From Rhizobium leguminosarum (GTDB taxonomy: Bacteria; Pseudomonadota; Alphaproteobacteria; Rhizobiales; Rhizobiaceae), in the NCBI RefSeq assembly GCF_001652265.1, contig NZ_LWBS01000077.1:62001-126000 (forward strand): DNA of 64,000 bases, in the 5' to 3' direction. Under the pieces are notes generated by a model, which worked only from the letters and a program-made list of their open reading frames with translations, did not search any database and was not told the DNA's origin. The translations under genes were made by a program, and so were the position numbers. Positions 16,801-26,589 of the stretch are shown in pieces; position 1 is the first letter of the stretch; each line of letters begins with the position of its first letter.

Positions 16801-17826
16801 ATGACATTGGCAAAGACATTCAAAATTGCGTTGTTCAGTCTGCTTGGTCTCAGTGCCATTCACGGTCCTGCGGCAGCCGAGGCAGACGCTCCTCTCCTTC
16901 CCAAGGTGCCGCCAGGCACGGTGCTGACGATCGGCGATCCGGTCACGCAGAAAGCTCTCGAAGTTTCCGGCCTCGGCAAGGAGCTCAGTTTTGAAGTCAA
17001 ATGGGCCAATATCAGCGGGGGGCCGCAGACTTCGGAAGCTTTCCGCGCCCATGCGCTCGATGTCGGATCGGTGGCCGAGATCCCTTCGATCTTCGCCAAC
17101 TGGAACAATCTACCCGTCCGCAACATCGCCTATCGCGAACGCCGCGACCCGATTGCCAATCCCATCTACCGCTTCGGCATCGCACCGGGCGCGACGGTCA
17201 AGACGCTGGCGGATTTCCGCGGCAAACGCATCGCCTTCAGTCCGGGACAGGCCCAGGGCACACTCGTTCTGCGTGCCCTCCATGCCGCAGGCTTGAAGAG
17301 CAGCGACGTCACTCTGGTGGAACTGCCAAGCACCAGCGACGTCTATCCGAAGGCATTGGCGAGCAAGCAGGTCGACATCGCACCGCTCGGCGGCGTCTAC
17401 ATCAGGCGCTACATCACCCAATACGGGCCAGATGGCGCGACTCTCGTCGAGCATGGCCTGCGCGACGATCCGAGCCATCTTTATGCGCCGCAATGGGTTC
17501 TCGATGATCCCGCCAAGGCGGCAGCCCTCGCCGAATATGTCGGCCTGTGGGCACGCGCCACCGAATGGGTGAACCGGAACCCGGATCTCTGGATCAAGGA
17601 ATATTACGTTGGTCAGCAGGGCCTCAGCCAGGAGGACGGGGAATATCTCGTCAAGCTAACCGGCGAACAGATCGTTCCCGCCGATTGGAGCGAAGTGAAG
17701 AAGCGCCACCAGGAAACCATCAATCTGCTGGCAGACGAGCTCGGCTACAAACCCCTCAATGTGGAGCAGATTTTCGACAATCGCTTCGAAAAACTCGGCG
17801 CCGCGGCTTTGGCCAAGAGCCAGTAA
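16801..17826 (+). CDS. Sulfonate/nitrate/taurine-type ABC transporter binding protein (SsuA-like)
   Basis: The 341-residue protein has a signal peptide (about residues 1-27, ending GPAAAEA) and an SsuA/TauA/NMT1-like binding fold (DFRGKRIAFSPGQAQGTLVLRAL). The ATG at 16801 begins the signal peptide; an earlier in-frame GTG has no ribosome site. It is followed by a permease, an ATPase and two flavin monooxygenases, so the ligand is probably an aliphatic sulfonate or related organosulfur compound. Confidence 0.85.
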   Translation: MTLAKTFKIALFSLLGLSAIHGPAAAEADAPLLPKVPPGTVLTIGDPVTQKALEVSGLGKELSFEVKWANISGGPQTSEAFRAHALDVGSVAEIPSIFANWNNLPVRNIAYRERRDPIANPIYRFGIAPGATVKTLADFRGKRIAFSPGQAQGTLVLRALHAAGLKSSDVTLVELPSTSDVYPKALASKQVDIAPLGGVYIRRYITQYGPDGATLVEHGLRDDPSHLYAPQWVLDDPAKAAALAEYVGLWARATEWVNRNPDLWIKEYYVGQQGLSQEDGEYLVKLTGEQIVPADWSEVKKRHQETINLLADELGYKPLNVEQIFDNRFEKLGAAALAKSQ

Positions 17827-17860
17827 CGTTCGACATCCCTTCGGAGAGGAGATTTGAAGC

Positions 17861-18751
17861 ATGGCAACCACTTGGGATGCAGATGAGGCGAAACTGTCGC
17901 GGTCGTCCGGCGGTAGAATTGTGCGGGCAGGTTCTCGCCTGGTAAAACCGGCTGGCTCCACTGGCCCTCGCGCCCGGCGCAGGCTCGGTCCCGGACCCGC
18001 GATACCTCTGGGCTTGCAGATCGGACCGGCATTACTCGTCTTGACCTGGGTCGTCGGCTCGGCGCTCGGCTGGATCGACCCGCGTATCCTGTCGGCGCCG
18101 TGGACGGTGGTCGAGGCTTTCGCAAGGCTGATAGAGCAGGGTCGCCTGCAGGACAATTTCGTGACGTCGGCGACGCGTGCCCTGCTCGGCCTCAGCATCG
18201 GATTGCTGATCGGCACGGTCCTGGCGGTGGTCGCCGGCCTTTCCCGGATCGGCGAAGCCCTGATCGACGGGCCGGTCCAGATCAAGCGCGCGATACCGAC
18301 GCTGGCCCTAATCCCCCTGCTGATCCTGTGGTTCGGCATCGGCGAGAGCATGAAGGTTACGACCATCGCGCTTGCCGTGCTCGTGCCGATTTATATCCAC
18401 ACCCACAATGCGCTCCGCAGCATCGACAGCCGTTATGTCGAACTGGCCGAAACCCTGCGGATGAGCCAGAAGGACTTCATCCTTCAGGTGGTGCTGCCGG
18501 GTGCCTTGCCGGGTTTCCTTCTGGGCCTGCGGTTTGCCGTCACCCTTTGCTGGGTTTCTCTCGTCGTGGTCGAGCAGATCAACGCCACCAGCGGGCTCGG
18601 TTACATGATCGATCTTGCCCGAAATTACGGGCAGACCGACGTCATTCTCGTCGGCCTGGTGGTCTATGTGCTGCTCGGTCTCGTCTCGGACGGTCTCGTC
18701 CGCCTGCTTGAACGGAGGGCCCTCTCATGGCGCCGCACCCTGGCAAACTGA
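17861..18751 (+). CDS. Sulfonate-type ABC transporter permease (SsuC-like)
   Basis: The 296-residue BPD-type permease has about six membrane segments after a basic N-terminal tail of some 45 residues that is longer than usual. The EAA-loop region (YVELAETLRMSQKDFILQVVLPGALPG) is clear. It overlaps the ATPase gene by 25 bases. Confidence 0.87.
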   Translation: MATTWDADEAKLSRSSGGRIVRAGSRLVKPAGSTGPRARRRLGPGPAIPLGLQIGPALLVLTWVVGSALGWIDPRILSAPWTVVEAFARLIEQGRLQDNFVTSATRALLGLSIGLLIGTVLAVVAGLSRIGEALIDGPVQIKRAIPTLALIPLLILWFGIGESMKVTTIALAVLVPIYIHTHNALRSIDSRYVELAETLRMSQKDFILQVVLPGALPGFLLGLRFAVTLCWVSLVVVEQINATSGLGYMIDLARNYGQTDVILVGLVVYVLLGLVSDGLVRLLERRALSWRRTLAN

Positions 18752-19476
18752 AGCCCGCAAACAAGGCCGTCCACGTGCGAGACCTCGCACGGCGGTTTGC
18801 GACGAAGACGATCCTCGACGGCGTCGACCTCGATATCGAGGAAGGCGAGTTCGTCGCCCTGCTCGGCCGCAGCGGCTCCGGCAAAAGCACGTTCCTCAGG
18901 GCTCTTGCCGGTCTCGATCATGGTGTCGAGGGAACCGGCACCCTCGAGACGCCGGAGAGCCTTTCGGTGGTTTTCCAGGACGCCCGCCTGCTGCCCTGGC
19001 GCACCGTCATCCAGAACGTCACGCTCGGCTTGACCGGCGCCTCCGGCCAGGAAGCCGGGCGGAAGGCTTTGGCGGAGGTAGGGCTTGCAGGCCGGGAAAC
19101 GGCGTGGCCGAACCAGCTTTCGGGCGGGGAGCAGCAGAGGGTCGCGCTTGCCCGTTCGCTGGTGCGCGAACCGGCCCTGCTTCTCGCCGACGAGCCGTTC
19201 GGTGCGCTCGACGCGCTGACCCGGCTGAAGATGCACGATCTGCTGCGGGAGTTGTGTGCAAGACACCGTCCTGCCGTGCTGCTCGTCACCCACGACGTCG
19301 ATGAGGCGATTTCGCTGGCCGACCGCATCCTGGTTCTCGACGAAGGGCGCCTCATCGAGGATCTCAAGATCGATCTGCCGACGCCGCGCGATCACGGCGA
19401 TCCGCGCTTTGCGCAATTCCGAATCCACCTCCTGAGTCGGCTCGGGGTCGAGCTTTCGGGCCGCAAGGCCGCCTGA
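18727..19476 (+). CDS. Sulfonate-type ABC transporter ATP-binding protein (SsuB-like)
   Basis: The 249-residue ATPase has Walker A (GRSGSGKST), signature (LSGGEQQRVALARSL), Walker B (LLLADEPFGALDAL) and the switch histidine (VTHDVDEA). The FGALDALTR stretch places it in the nitrate/sulfonate/taurine subfamily. It is cotranscribed with the permease. Confidence 0.9.
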   Translation: MAPHPGKLKPANKAVHVRDLARRFATKTILDGVDLDIEEGEFVALLGRSGSGKSTFLRALAGLDHGVEGTGTLETPESLSVVFQDARLLPWRTVIQNVTLGLTGASGQEAGRKALAEVGLAGRETAWPNQLSGGEQQRVALARSLVREPALLLADEPFGALDALTRLKMHDLLRELCARHRPAVLLVTHDVDEAISLADRILVLDEGRLIEDLKIDLPTPRDHGDPRFAQFRIHLLSRLGVELSGRKAA

Positions 19477-19513
19477 CATCAGCAACAGTTCATTGTGATC
19501 TGGAGATAAGCCA

Positions 19514-20887
19514 ATGAGCACATCAAAACGGCAAATGCGGCTTGGCGCTTTCATCATGGCGACCGGCCATCATATTGCTGCCTGGCGCCATCCGGAGGCG
19601 CAGGCCGATGCCGGCCTCAATATCGATCACTACCGCGAGCTCGCGCAGACCGCCGAACGCGGCAAATTCGATCTCGTCTTCGTCGCCGACAGTCCGGCGG
19701 GATGGGACCGCGCCAAGGACCCGGAAGCGCTTCGGCGCACCGCCCAGGGCGCTCATTTCGAGCCGCTGACCCTTTGGGCTGCCCTCTCCCAGGTAACCAA
19801 ACATATCGGCTTCGTCGCCACGGCATCGACGACCTACGAGGACCCCTACCTTCTCGCCCGCAGGTTCGCCTCGCTGGACTATATCTCTAAGGGTCGCGCC
19901 GCATGGAACGTCGTCACAACGGGCGCGGATGTTTCGAAGAACTTTTCGATATCAGGCCATCCCGCCCATGCCGATCGTTATGAGCGGGCCGAGGAATTCG
20001 TCGACCTGGTGAAGGGCCTGTGGGATTCTTACGAAGACGACGCCTTCATCCGCGACAAGGAAAGCGGGGTCTATCTCGATCCCGACAAGGTGCATCTCGT
20101 CGATCACAAGGGCAAGTTCTTCTCCGTAGCCGGTCCGCTCAACGTCGGCCGTCCGGTTCAGGGCTACCCTGTCATCGTGCAGGCCGGCGCATCGGAACCC
20201 GGGCGCGAACTTGCCGCCCGCACGGCCGAGATGATCTTTACCGCCAACCAGACCTTCGAGGATGCGCAGGAATTCTATTCCGACGTCAAAGGGCGGCTCG
20301 CCCGCAACGGACGCCGGCCGGACGAACTGCTGATCAGTCCCGGCATATTCCCGGTTCTCGGCGGGACGGAAGCGGAAGCCCAGGCGAATTATGACCATAT
20401 CCAATCGCTGGTTCATCCCTCCATCGCCTGGAATATCCTTGCCCGCCTCTACAAGGGCATCGACCTTTCCGGCTACTCGCTGGACGATCCCGCCCCTCCC
20501 CTGCCTGAAAATACCGAACTCAACAAAAGCCGCCTCAAGCTGGTTTCCGACTTGGTATCGCGCAACAATCTGACGCTGCGCCAGTTCTATCTGGCGGTCG
20601 CCACCGCTCGCGGCCATAGGACGGTTGTGGGAACGCCCGAGCAGATCGCCGATGCGATGCAGAGCTGGTTCGAGAACGGTGCTGCCGACGCGTTCAACAT
20701 CATGCCGCCGATCCTGCCCACCGCCTTGACCGATTTCGTCGATCAGGTCGTCCCGATCCTGCGCAAGCGCGGCCTGTTCCGACACGAATACGAAGGCACG
20801 ACGCTGCGGGAGAACCTTGGCCTCCAACGCCCGCCGAATGGCTTTGTGGTTCAGGCGGGGCAGCAGCAGGTGCAGGCGGCCGTATGA
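19514..20887 (+). CDS. FMNH2-dependent monooxygenase, NtaA/SnaA/DszA type
   Basis: The 457-residue bacterial-luciferase-family enzyme opens with RQMRLGAFIMATGHHIAAWRHP and contains FDLVFVADS, TTYEDPYLLARRFASLDYISKGRAAWNVVT and GYPVIVQAGASEPGRE, all typical of the NtaA/SnaA/DszA group. Such enzymes use FMNH2 and oxygen to open aminopolycarboxylates, dibenzothiophene sulfones or sulfonates. The enzyme needs a separate flavin reductase, and none is encoded nearby. In this operon a desulfonating or other organosulfur role is likely. Confidence 0.88.
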   Translation: MSTSKRQMRLGAFIMATGHHIAAWRHPEAQADAGLNIDHYRELAQTAERGKFDLVFVADSPAGWDRAKDPEALRRTAQGAHFEPLTLWAALSQVTKHIGFVATASTTYEDPYLLARRFASLDYISKGRAAWNVVTTGADVSKNFSISGHPAHADRYERAEEFVDLVKGLWDSYEDDAFIRDKESGVYLDPDKVHLVDHKGKFFSVAGPLNVGRPVQGYPVIVQAGASEPGRELAARTAEMIFTANQTFEDAQEFYSDVKGRLARNGRRPDELLISPGIFPVLGGTEAEAQANYDHIQSLVHPSIAWNILARLYKGIDLSGYSLDDPAPPLPENTELNKSRLKLVSDLVSRNNLTLRQFYLAVATARGHRTVVGTPEQIADAMQSWFENGAADAFNIMPPILPTALTDFVDQVVPILRKRGLFRHEYEGTTLRENLGLQRPPNGFVVQAGQQQVQAAV

Positions 20888-20893
20888 TCTCAT

Positions 20894-20919
20894 GAGGGGG
20901 CTTCCCTCCCCCTCGTTTT
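20894..20919 (+). terminator. GC-rich hairpin between the two monooxygenase genes
   Basis: GAGGGGG pairs with CCCCCTC across a seven-base loop and is followed by G and four T. It starts six bases after the first monooxygenase stop and could act as an attenuator or partial terminator before the second. Confidence 0.55.
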
Positions 20920-20950
20920 GTTCCAATCACACACAGAACCGCAGCATCGC

Positions 20951-22021
20951 ATGAGCAATAATTCCGAATTTCTCTGGTATATTCCCAACGACGTCAAAGC
21001 CGGCCATCGCGGCGATCCCGCCGTCGAGAACCACAACAGCCTGGATACGCTGACCAGCCACGCAAAGGCGCTGGAGGAACATGGCTGGAAGGGCGCGCTC
21101 ATCGGCACCGGTTGGGGCCGCCCCGACACGTTTACCGTCGCAACTTCGCTCGCCGCCCGGACGACCACCTTCGAACCGCTCATTGCGATCCGTCCAGGCT
21201 ATTGGCGACCGGCGAATTTCGCTTCCGCGGCGGCGACGCTGGACCATCTGACCGGCGGCCGCGTGCGGATCAACATCGTGTCGGGCAAGGACAACCTGGC
21301 TGCCTACGGCGACAGCGAGGGCGATCAGGCGCACCGCTACGGTCGCACCAAGGAGTTCATGCGGCTGGTCCGAAGATTATGGACCGAAGACAATGTCACC
21401 TCGGCGGGCGAGAACTTCCGGGTCGCTGAATCCACCGTGGTGCCACGCATCCAGGTCCGCGGCGACCGCCGGCACCCCAAATTCTATTTTGGCGGCGCTT
21501 CGGAGGCGGCCGAGCAGGTGGCCGCCACCGAGGCCGATGTCCAGCTTTTCTGGGGCGAGCCCCTCGACGGTGTCCGCGAACGGATCGCGCGGCTCAAGGC
21601 GTTGAGCAGAGAACTGGACCGCGACCTCCCGCCGCTGGAATTCGGCCTGCGGATAACGACGCTGGTCCGCGACACCACCGAACAGGCCTGGACTGACGCC
21701 GAGGCGAAGGTCGCCGAGATGGCCAGAAGCAAGGGCACCGGCTGGCATGATCACCAGCGCGCGCTCGCCGTCGGCCAGCAGCGGTTGCTCGATCTGCATG
21801 AGCGCGGCGACGTCCTCGACGACAACCTCTATACCGCGCCGGGCAAGTTCGGCGGCGGCGGAGCCGGCACCACCTGGCTGGTCGGTTCGGCGGAAGACGT
21901 CGCCCGTTCGCTGCGCAAATACCATGATCTCGGCATCACCCACTTCGTGCTGTCCGACACGCCATATCTCTCCGAAATCAAGCGGCAGGGCGATCAGCTT
22001 CTTCCGCTGCTACGCGGCTGA
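20951..22021 (+). CDS. ssuD: Alkanesulfonate monooxygenase (SsuD/MsuD-like)
   Basis: The 356-residue luciferase-family enzyme matches SsuD in its N-terminus (FLWYIPN), in PLIAIRPGYWRPANFASAAATLDHLTGGR, in RINIVSGKDNLAAYGD and in KFYFGGASEAAEQVAA. It would cleave alkanesulfonates to sulfite and aldehyde using FMNH2 supplied by a reductase encoded elsewhere. The ATG at 20951 matches the family N-terminus; no strong ribosome site is seen, so readthrough past the upstream hairpin may limit expression. Confidence 0.87.
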   Translation: MSNNSEFLWYIPNDVKAGHRGDPAVENHNSLDTLTSHAKALEEHGWKGALIGTGWGRPDTFTVATSLAARTTTFEPLIAIRPGYWRPANFASAAATLDHLTGGRVRINIVSGKDNLAAYGDSEGDQAHRYGRTKEFMRLVRRLWTEDNVTSAGENFRVAESTVVPRIQVRGDRRHPKFYFGGASEAAEQVAATEADVQLFWGEPLDGVRERIARLKALSRELDRDLPPLEFGLRITTLVRDTTEQAWTDAEAKVAEMARSKGTGWHDHQRALAVGQQRLLDLHERGDVLDDNLYTAPGKFGGGGAGTTWLVGSAEDVARSLRKYHDLGITHFVLSDTPYLSEIKRQGDQLLPLLRG

Positions 22022-22548
22022 AGCCGGATGCGCTAGCGCTCCGGCACCGCAGCTGCAATTCATGCCGTTGCCGAGACCTTTCGGCAAATCACCCAGATGC
22101 CAGGACGGCGTCGCGTAGTCGCAGGCAAGCCGCAAAGCCTTGTTGCGCAGGGGAGTCCGAGGATTTCGCAACTACCGGGAGAGCGCTCGTCAAATTGTCC
22201 ATCCGAAAAGCGCAAATGCTATCCAAATAGAGCGCTATGGCCATGCTCTGCCGGCTCCGTTTACACTCTCTAAAATATATTCCTCTAATTTTTTTTAGAT
22301 ATCGGGACGACGTTCTTTGAGGTTCGTCACCTCCGCCATGATGGCGGGTCAGGCACCCGAATTTCGCATCAAAATCGGCTTTTATTGCTTTGACGGATGT
22401 CCCGTATCTCAAGCGCGATTCCGGGCACAGGGGTGCCTGTCGGATGCACGCGGAGACACCGAGGCTCTGCATTTGAATGAGACATGACAAGCAATCCTGG
22501 CTGCCGAGACATCCTTCCAACAAACCTCACCGCGAGGGGAGAGTGCAT
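22022..22548. other. Intergenic region, no gene recognised
   Basis: These 527 bases hold no convincing reading frame. The only structure noted is an AT-rich stretch at about 22269-22302, in which TCTAAAA and TTTTAGA flank 17 bases. This resembles the AT-rich box at 37652-37684. Further on, GAGGGGAGAG is the ribosome site of the chemoreceptor gene. Confidence 0.6.
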
Positions 22549-24510
22549 ATGAAGAATATCATGAGTTTCGGGGTTGTGGCGCGCCTGGCGCTTGGCTTCA
22601 GCGTTCTCCTTTTGCTGATGGTCGGCCTGACCATCTATTCGACGGAAAAAGTTGCGCAGATCAATGATAAGCTTGGAACCATCAACGACGTCAACAGCGT
22701 GAAGCAGCGGTTTGCCATCAACTATCGCGGCAGCGTGCATGATCGGGCAATCGCCATCCGCGACGTCACTCTGGTGACGTCTGCCGATGAACGGAAGACC
22801 GCCGAGGCATTGATCGAGAAGCTGGCCGCCTCCTACGCCGAGAATGAAAAGCGCATGGCGGATATGGTTGCCTCTCCGGCCGGTGCGACGGAACAGGAAA
22901 AGACCATTCTCGGTGAGATTGCAGACATCCAGGCGAAGACCAATCCTTTGGTCGCCCAGATCATTGCGCTGCAGGAGAAGGGCGACGGCGAGGCCGCTCG
23001 CAAGATCCTGCTCGAACAGGCGCGACCGGCTTTCGTTGCCTGGCTTGGCGCCATCAACAAATTCATCGACTATCAGGAAGCGCTGAACAAATCGATTGGC
23101 GGCGAGGTTCGCAGCACGGCAAGCGGCTTCAAGCCATTGGCCCTGACCGCGCTTGGCATTGCGGCTGTTCTTTCACTCGTTGCCGCCGGTGTGACGGCAC
23201 GCACGATCGTCGGCCCACTGACAAAACTTCAGCTCTCGTTGAAAGCGATGGCGGACGGCAATCTTAATGGCGATCGCCGCCTCGAAGCCCGGGGCGATGA
23301 GATCGGCAAGCTCGCACGGGCCGTGGCCGGGCTGCGCGACGCAATTTCGGCAAAGGCCGAACGGGAAGCTGACGCCGAGGCGAAGCGAGCCGTGTCGGAG
23401 CGGCATCGGCTGGAAAAGGATGCAGATGAACGCCGCACCCTTGCCGAACAGACGGACCAGGCTGTCGGTCAGCTTGGCGATGCATTGCAGGCGCTGGCTG
23501 ACGGCGACCTTACACAGCAGATCGGCACTCCGTTCATTCCGTCTCTGGAAAAGCTCCGCGCCGACTTCAATTCTGCGGTCGAAAAGCTCCGTGCCGCCAT
23601 GCAGAAGGTTGCCCAGAACGCCAGCGCCATCGCCGCCGGTGCACAGGAGATCCGCTCCGCCTCGGACGATCTCGCCAAGCGGACCGAACAGCAGGCAGCC
23701 TCGGTCGAGGAAACCGCCGCTGCCCTGGAAGAGATTACGACCACCGTTGCCGACTCGAGCAACAAGGCTCAGGAAGCCGGCCAGCTCGTCCGCAAGACGA
23801 AGGATAGCGCGGAGCGTTCGGGCAGCGTCGTTCGGGATGCGGTCGATGCCATGGGCAAGATCGAATCCTCCGCCACCGAAATCGGCAGCATCATCGGCGT
23901 CATCGATGAAATCGCGTTCCAGACCAACCTGCTGGCGCTCAATGCCGGCGTCGAAGCCGCCCGTGCCGGTGAGGCAGGCAAGGGCTTTGCCGTTGTCGCT
24001 CAGGAAGTGCGCGAGTTGGCGCAACGCTCCGCCAAGGCGGCAAAAGAAATCAAGGAACTGATCAACGCTTCGAACGGCCACGTCAAAGGCGGCGTGGCCC
24101 TGGTTGGCGAGACCGGAAGGGCGCTGAAAGAGATTGCGGAGCAGGTACAGCAGGTCGACGGCAATGTGGGGGCCATCGTCGGCGCTTCGCAAGAGCAGGC
24201 GACGGGGCTGAAAGAGATCAATACCGCCGTCAACAAGATGGATCAGGGGACGCAGCAGAACGCCGCCATGGTGGAAGAAGCCACAGCGGCCGCCCACAAC
24301 CTCGCCAAGGAAGCCGACGCGCTGTTCCAGCTGCTGGGCCAGTTCAACATTGGCGGAACGGTGGCACCGAAGCGCGTAGCGCAGCCCGCTGCCGCGGCGC
24401 CCCGTGCTCAACCGGCGCCCTCGCCTGCGCGCCAGATGATTGCAAAGGTGGGTAAGTCGTTCCAGACGAATGGGAATGCAGCATTGGCCGGCGACTGGGA
24501 AGAGTTTTAA
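22549..24510 (+). CDS. Methyl-accepting chemotaxis protein
   Basis: The 653-residue receptor has a first membrane segment (about residues 10-30), a four-helix-bundle periplasmic domain (about 35-190), a second membrane segment (about 193-215), a HAMP domain, a second HAMP-like segment ([14 protein letters not shown]), and a signalling domain with the conserved hairpin tip ([23 protein letters not shown] is read across residues near 470). The C-terminus ends in DWEEF, like the pentapeptide that tethers CheR/CheB. The ATG at 22549 follows GGGGAGAG. Its ligand is unknown; proximity to sulfonate genes may be accidental. Confidence 0.92.
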   Translation: MKNIMSFGVVARLALGFSVLLLLMVGLTIYSTEKVAQINDKLGTINDVNSVKQRFAINYRGSVHDRAIAIRDVTLVTSADERKTAEALIEKLAASYAENEKRMADMVASPAGATEQEKTILGEIADIQAKTNPLVAQIIALQEKGDGEAARKILLEQARPAFVAWLGAINKFIDYQEALNKSIGGEVRSTASGFKPLALTALGIAAVLSLVAAGVTARTIVGPLTKLQLSLKAMADGNLNGDRRLEARGDEIGKLARAVAGLRDAISAKAEREADAEAKRAVSERHRLEKDADERRTLAEQTDQAVGQLGDALQALADGDLTQQIGTPFIPSLEKLRADFNSAVEKLRAAMQKVAQNASAIAAGAQEIRSASDDLAKRTEQQAASVEETAAALEEITTTVADSSNKAQEAGQLVRKTKDSAERSGSVVRDAVDAMGKIESSATEIGSIIGVIDEIAFQTNLLALNAGVEAARAGEAGKGFAVVAQEVRELAQRSAKAAKEIKELINASNGHVKGGVALVGETGRALKEIAEQVQQVDGNVGAIVGASQEQATGLKEINTAVNKMDQGTQQNAAMVEEATAAAHNLAKEADALFQLLGQFNIGGTVAPKRVAQPAAAAPRAQPAPSPARQMIAKVGKSFQTNGNAALAGDWEEF

Positions 24511-24565
24511 GTCGCCCTGATCTCTCTAGCCTCCGCTGGGAAAGCAAAGGCGGGATAATTTTGCG

Positions 24566-24596
24566 AAGGGCAGCGTTAGCTGCCCTTGGCATTTTT
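24566..24596 (+). terminator. Intrinsic terminator after the chemoreceptor gene
   Basis: AAGGGCAGC and GCTGCCCTT form a perfect nine-base stem with a GTTA loop, followed by GGCA and five T. It lies 55 bases after the chemoreceptor stop. Confidence 0.75.
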
Positions 24597-24610
24597 GGAT
24601 CAAGAAGGTG

Positions 24611-24660
24611 AGCATGATCTTGTCCGAAAACCGCTCACACTTTTCGACATCATGCTCTAG
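24611..24660 (-). repeat. RIME-like palindromic repeat, copy A (single hairpin)
   Basis: The 50-base element contains CCGCTCACACTTTTCG between arms AGCATGAT and ATCATGCT, and is nearly identical to the repeats at 51411-51462 and 56486-56535. It matches my recollection of Rhizobium intergenic mosaic elements. The end of the repeat (CTAG on the plus strand) contains the TAG stop of the permease gene read on the minus strand. The second palindrome present in the other copies is missing here. Confidence 0.8.
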
Positions 24661-26133
24661 GCCCGGACCGGTGCCTTGGCCGGAAGCAGGGCGTTGACTA
24701 CGAGGGCAACGGCGATGTTGGCCGCAAGCGCCAGCAGTCCCGTGTAGACGGTGAAGGGTTCACCGCCGAGGCTGATCAGATGCAGAGGCTTCCAGCCGGC
24801 ATCCCAGACGAGGAAAGTACCGCCGCAGAAGCCGACGAACCAGCCGGCAAGCAGGCCGGGTGCACGGAACCAGTTGGTATAGAGGCCGAAGACCAGCGCC
24901 GGAAGCGTCTGCAGGATCCAGATGCCGCCGAGCAGCTGCAGGTCGAGTGCGAATTGCGTCGGCAGGAAGATGATGACGAGAAGCGCACCGATCTTCACGA
25001 CGAGCGACGTGATCTTTGCAACCTTCGCCTCGCCCGCATCGCTGACATCAGGATCGACATAGGCTTTCCAGAAATTGCGGGTGAAGAGGTTGGCGGCGCC
25101 GATGCTCATCACCGCCGCCGGCACCAGCGCGCCGATGGCGATCGCCGCAAAGGCGAAGCCGGAGAACCAGCCCGAAAACAGCGTCTTGAACAGCGTGGGA
25201 ACGACGTCATTGGCACTGTCGAGCTTCAGGTTGGCGGCATGCCCCATATAGCCGAGCAGCGCCAGAAGGCCGAGCAGCAGCGTATAAGCGGGCAACATGA
25301 TCGCATTCTTGCGGATCGTCTTGCCGCTGTTGGAGGCAAAGATGCCCGTCAGCGTATGCGGATACATGAAGGCCGCGAGCGCCGAACCCAAGGCGAGCGT
25401 GGCATAGGCGACATACTGATTGCCCCCGAGCAGCAGGTTGCCGGAACCCTTGGCCTGGAAGGCCGCATCGGCCGAGGCAAAGACATTGGCGTAGCCTCCG
25501 AGTTTCGACGGGATCAGTGCGACGGCCGCGATCACGACGATATAGATCATGATGTCCTTGACGAAGGCGATCAGGGCCGGCGCGCGCAGGCCGGCGGAGT
25601 AGGTGTAGAGCGCCAGCACGATGAAGGCGATCGCCAGCGGCAGTTCACCATGCAGCCCGAGCGGCCTTCAGCACCGCCGTCATGCCGACGAGCTGGAGGG
25701 CAATATAGGGCATGGTGGCGATGACGCCTGTTGCCGCGACGGCGAGTTCGAGACCGCGCGATCCGTATTGACCGTGGACGACGTCGCCAGCCGTCACATA
25801 GCCGAAATCCTTGGCGCGTTTCCACAGAACGGGCATCACCATGAAGACGAAGGGATAAACGACGATGGTGTAGGGCAGCGCAAAGAAGCCGTAGGCTCCG
25901 ACGGTATAGACCAGCGCCGGGACGGCGATCACGGTGTAGGCGGTATAGAAATCGCCACCGACGAGGAACCAGGTGATCCAGGTGCCGAAGTTGCGTCCGC
26001 CGAGACCCCATTCATCGATATGGGCCAGTGTCTCGGGCTTGCGCCAGCGGCTGGCGACGAAGCCCATGACGGTGACCAAAACGAAAAAGAAGATGAAGAC
26101 GGCAAGTGCCGTGCCGTTGATGTCAGTCGTCAT
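24657..26133 (-). pseudogene. mctP: Monocarboxylate/solute:sodium symporter (MctP-like), frameshifted
   Basis: Two adjoining frames together give one SSS-family permease of about 491 residues. The N-terminal part (26133 to about 25665) includes WGLGGRNFGTWITWFLVGGDFYTAYT and QLVGMTAVLK; the C-terminal part resumes with GLHGELPLAIAFIVLALYTY and runs to 24657. The frames join at plus-strand GAGCGGCC (25659-25666): removing one of the paired bases gives an uninterrupted LKALGLHGELPLA, so a one-base insertion, or a sequencing error, is the simplest explanation. The shifted frame stops at 25645. Neighbouring DUF3311 and two-component genes match the MctP arrangement for lactate, pyruvate, propionate and alanine uptake. 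Loss of function is likely if the insertion is real. Confidence 0.85.
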
Positions 26134-26320
26134 GGCGGGTGCTCCGATAGGCGATCCAGGTCAGCGCTGCGGTGATCGGCACCCAGAGAAGCTGGTACCA
26201 ATAGAAGAAGGGAAAGCCGAAAAGAGATGGCTCGCGGACATTGTAAAATGGCGGCCAGAGCAGACCTATGTAGGGAATGACAAGCAGCCAGAGCGCTGCC
26301 TTGCTACGTGGTTTTTCCAT
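26123..26320 (-). CDS. DUF3311 small membrane protein, partner of the symporter
   Basis: The 65-residue protein has two membrane segments (about residues 9-25 and 38-56) and the family motif PPFYNVREPSLFGFPFFYWYQ is recognisable in pieces (PPFYN, GFPFFYWYQ). It overlaps the symporter start by 11 bases, indicating coupled translation. DUF3311 proteins commonly precede MctP/YhjB-type symporters and may assist them; the exact role is unknown. The ATG at 26320 is the first that gives a plausible protein. Confidence 0.82.
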   Translation of the reverse strand: MEKPRSKAALWLLVIPYIGLLWPPFYNVREPSLFGFPFFYWYQLLWVPITAALTWIAYRSTRHDD

Positions 26321-26564
26321 GTCGGAATACCTTTCAGGCGCCGCGGGCGGCGGTCGCCATGTTCCAGTTGTCGGCGTGGAAGGCAGGTCTGTCAGCCGGC
26401 AGCGGCGGGCCCGGCTCGGGTCGCTCGAGGTTTTCCGACCGATCGGAAGCTGATGTAACGCATATGAATTCCTCCCAACGGCTCGCACTTGGCCAGCCGT
26501 GGATGGAGTCCTATGGCGCCGGTTTTAAGCTCGCAAGATCGAGGCGGCGCTGAAATGCCGGGGC

Positions 26565-26582
26565 CTACCCAGAAGTGGGTAG
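26565..26582. promoter_or_regulatory. Inverted repeat resembling a NarL-type response-regulator site
   Basis: CTACCCA and TGGGTAG flank GAAG. TACCC-type heptamers in inverted orientation are typical of NarL/FixJ-family binding sites. The repeat lies in the 269-base gap between the response-regulator gene and the DUF3311/mctP genes, about 245 bases upstream of the latter. As it also follows the response-regulator stop, a weak terminator is an alternative. Confidence 0.45.
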
Positions 26583-26589
26583 ACGCGAT

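Noticed and set aside
22089..22523. Open frame on the minus strand in the gap before the chemoreceptor
   Set aside because: No ribosome site, cysteine- and serine-rich composition without domains, and it overlaps the chemoreceptor promoter region.
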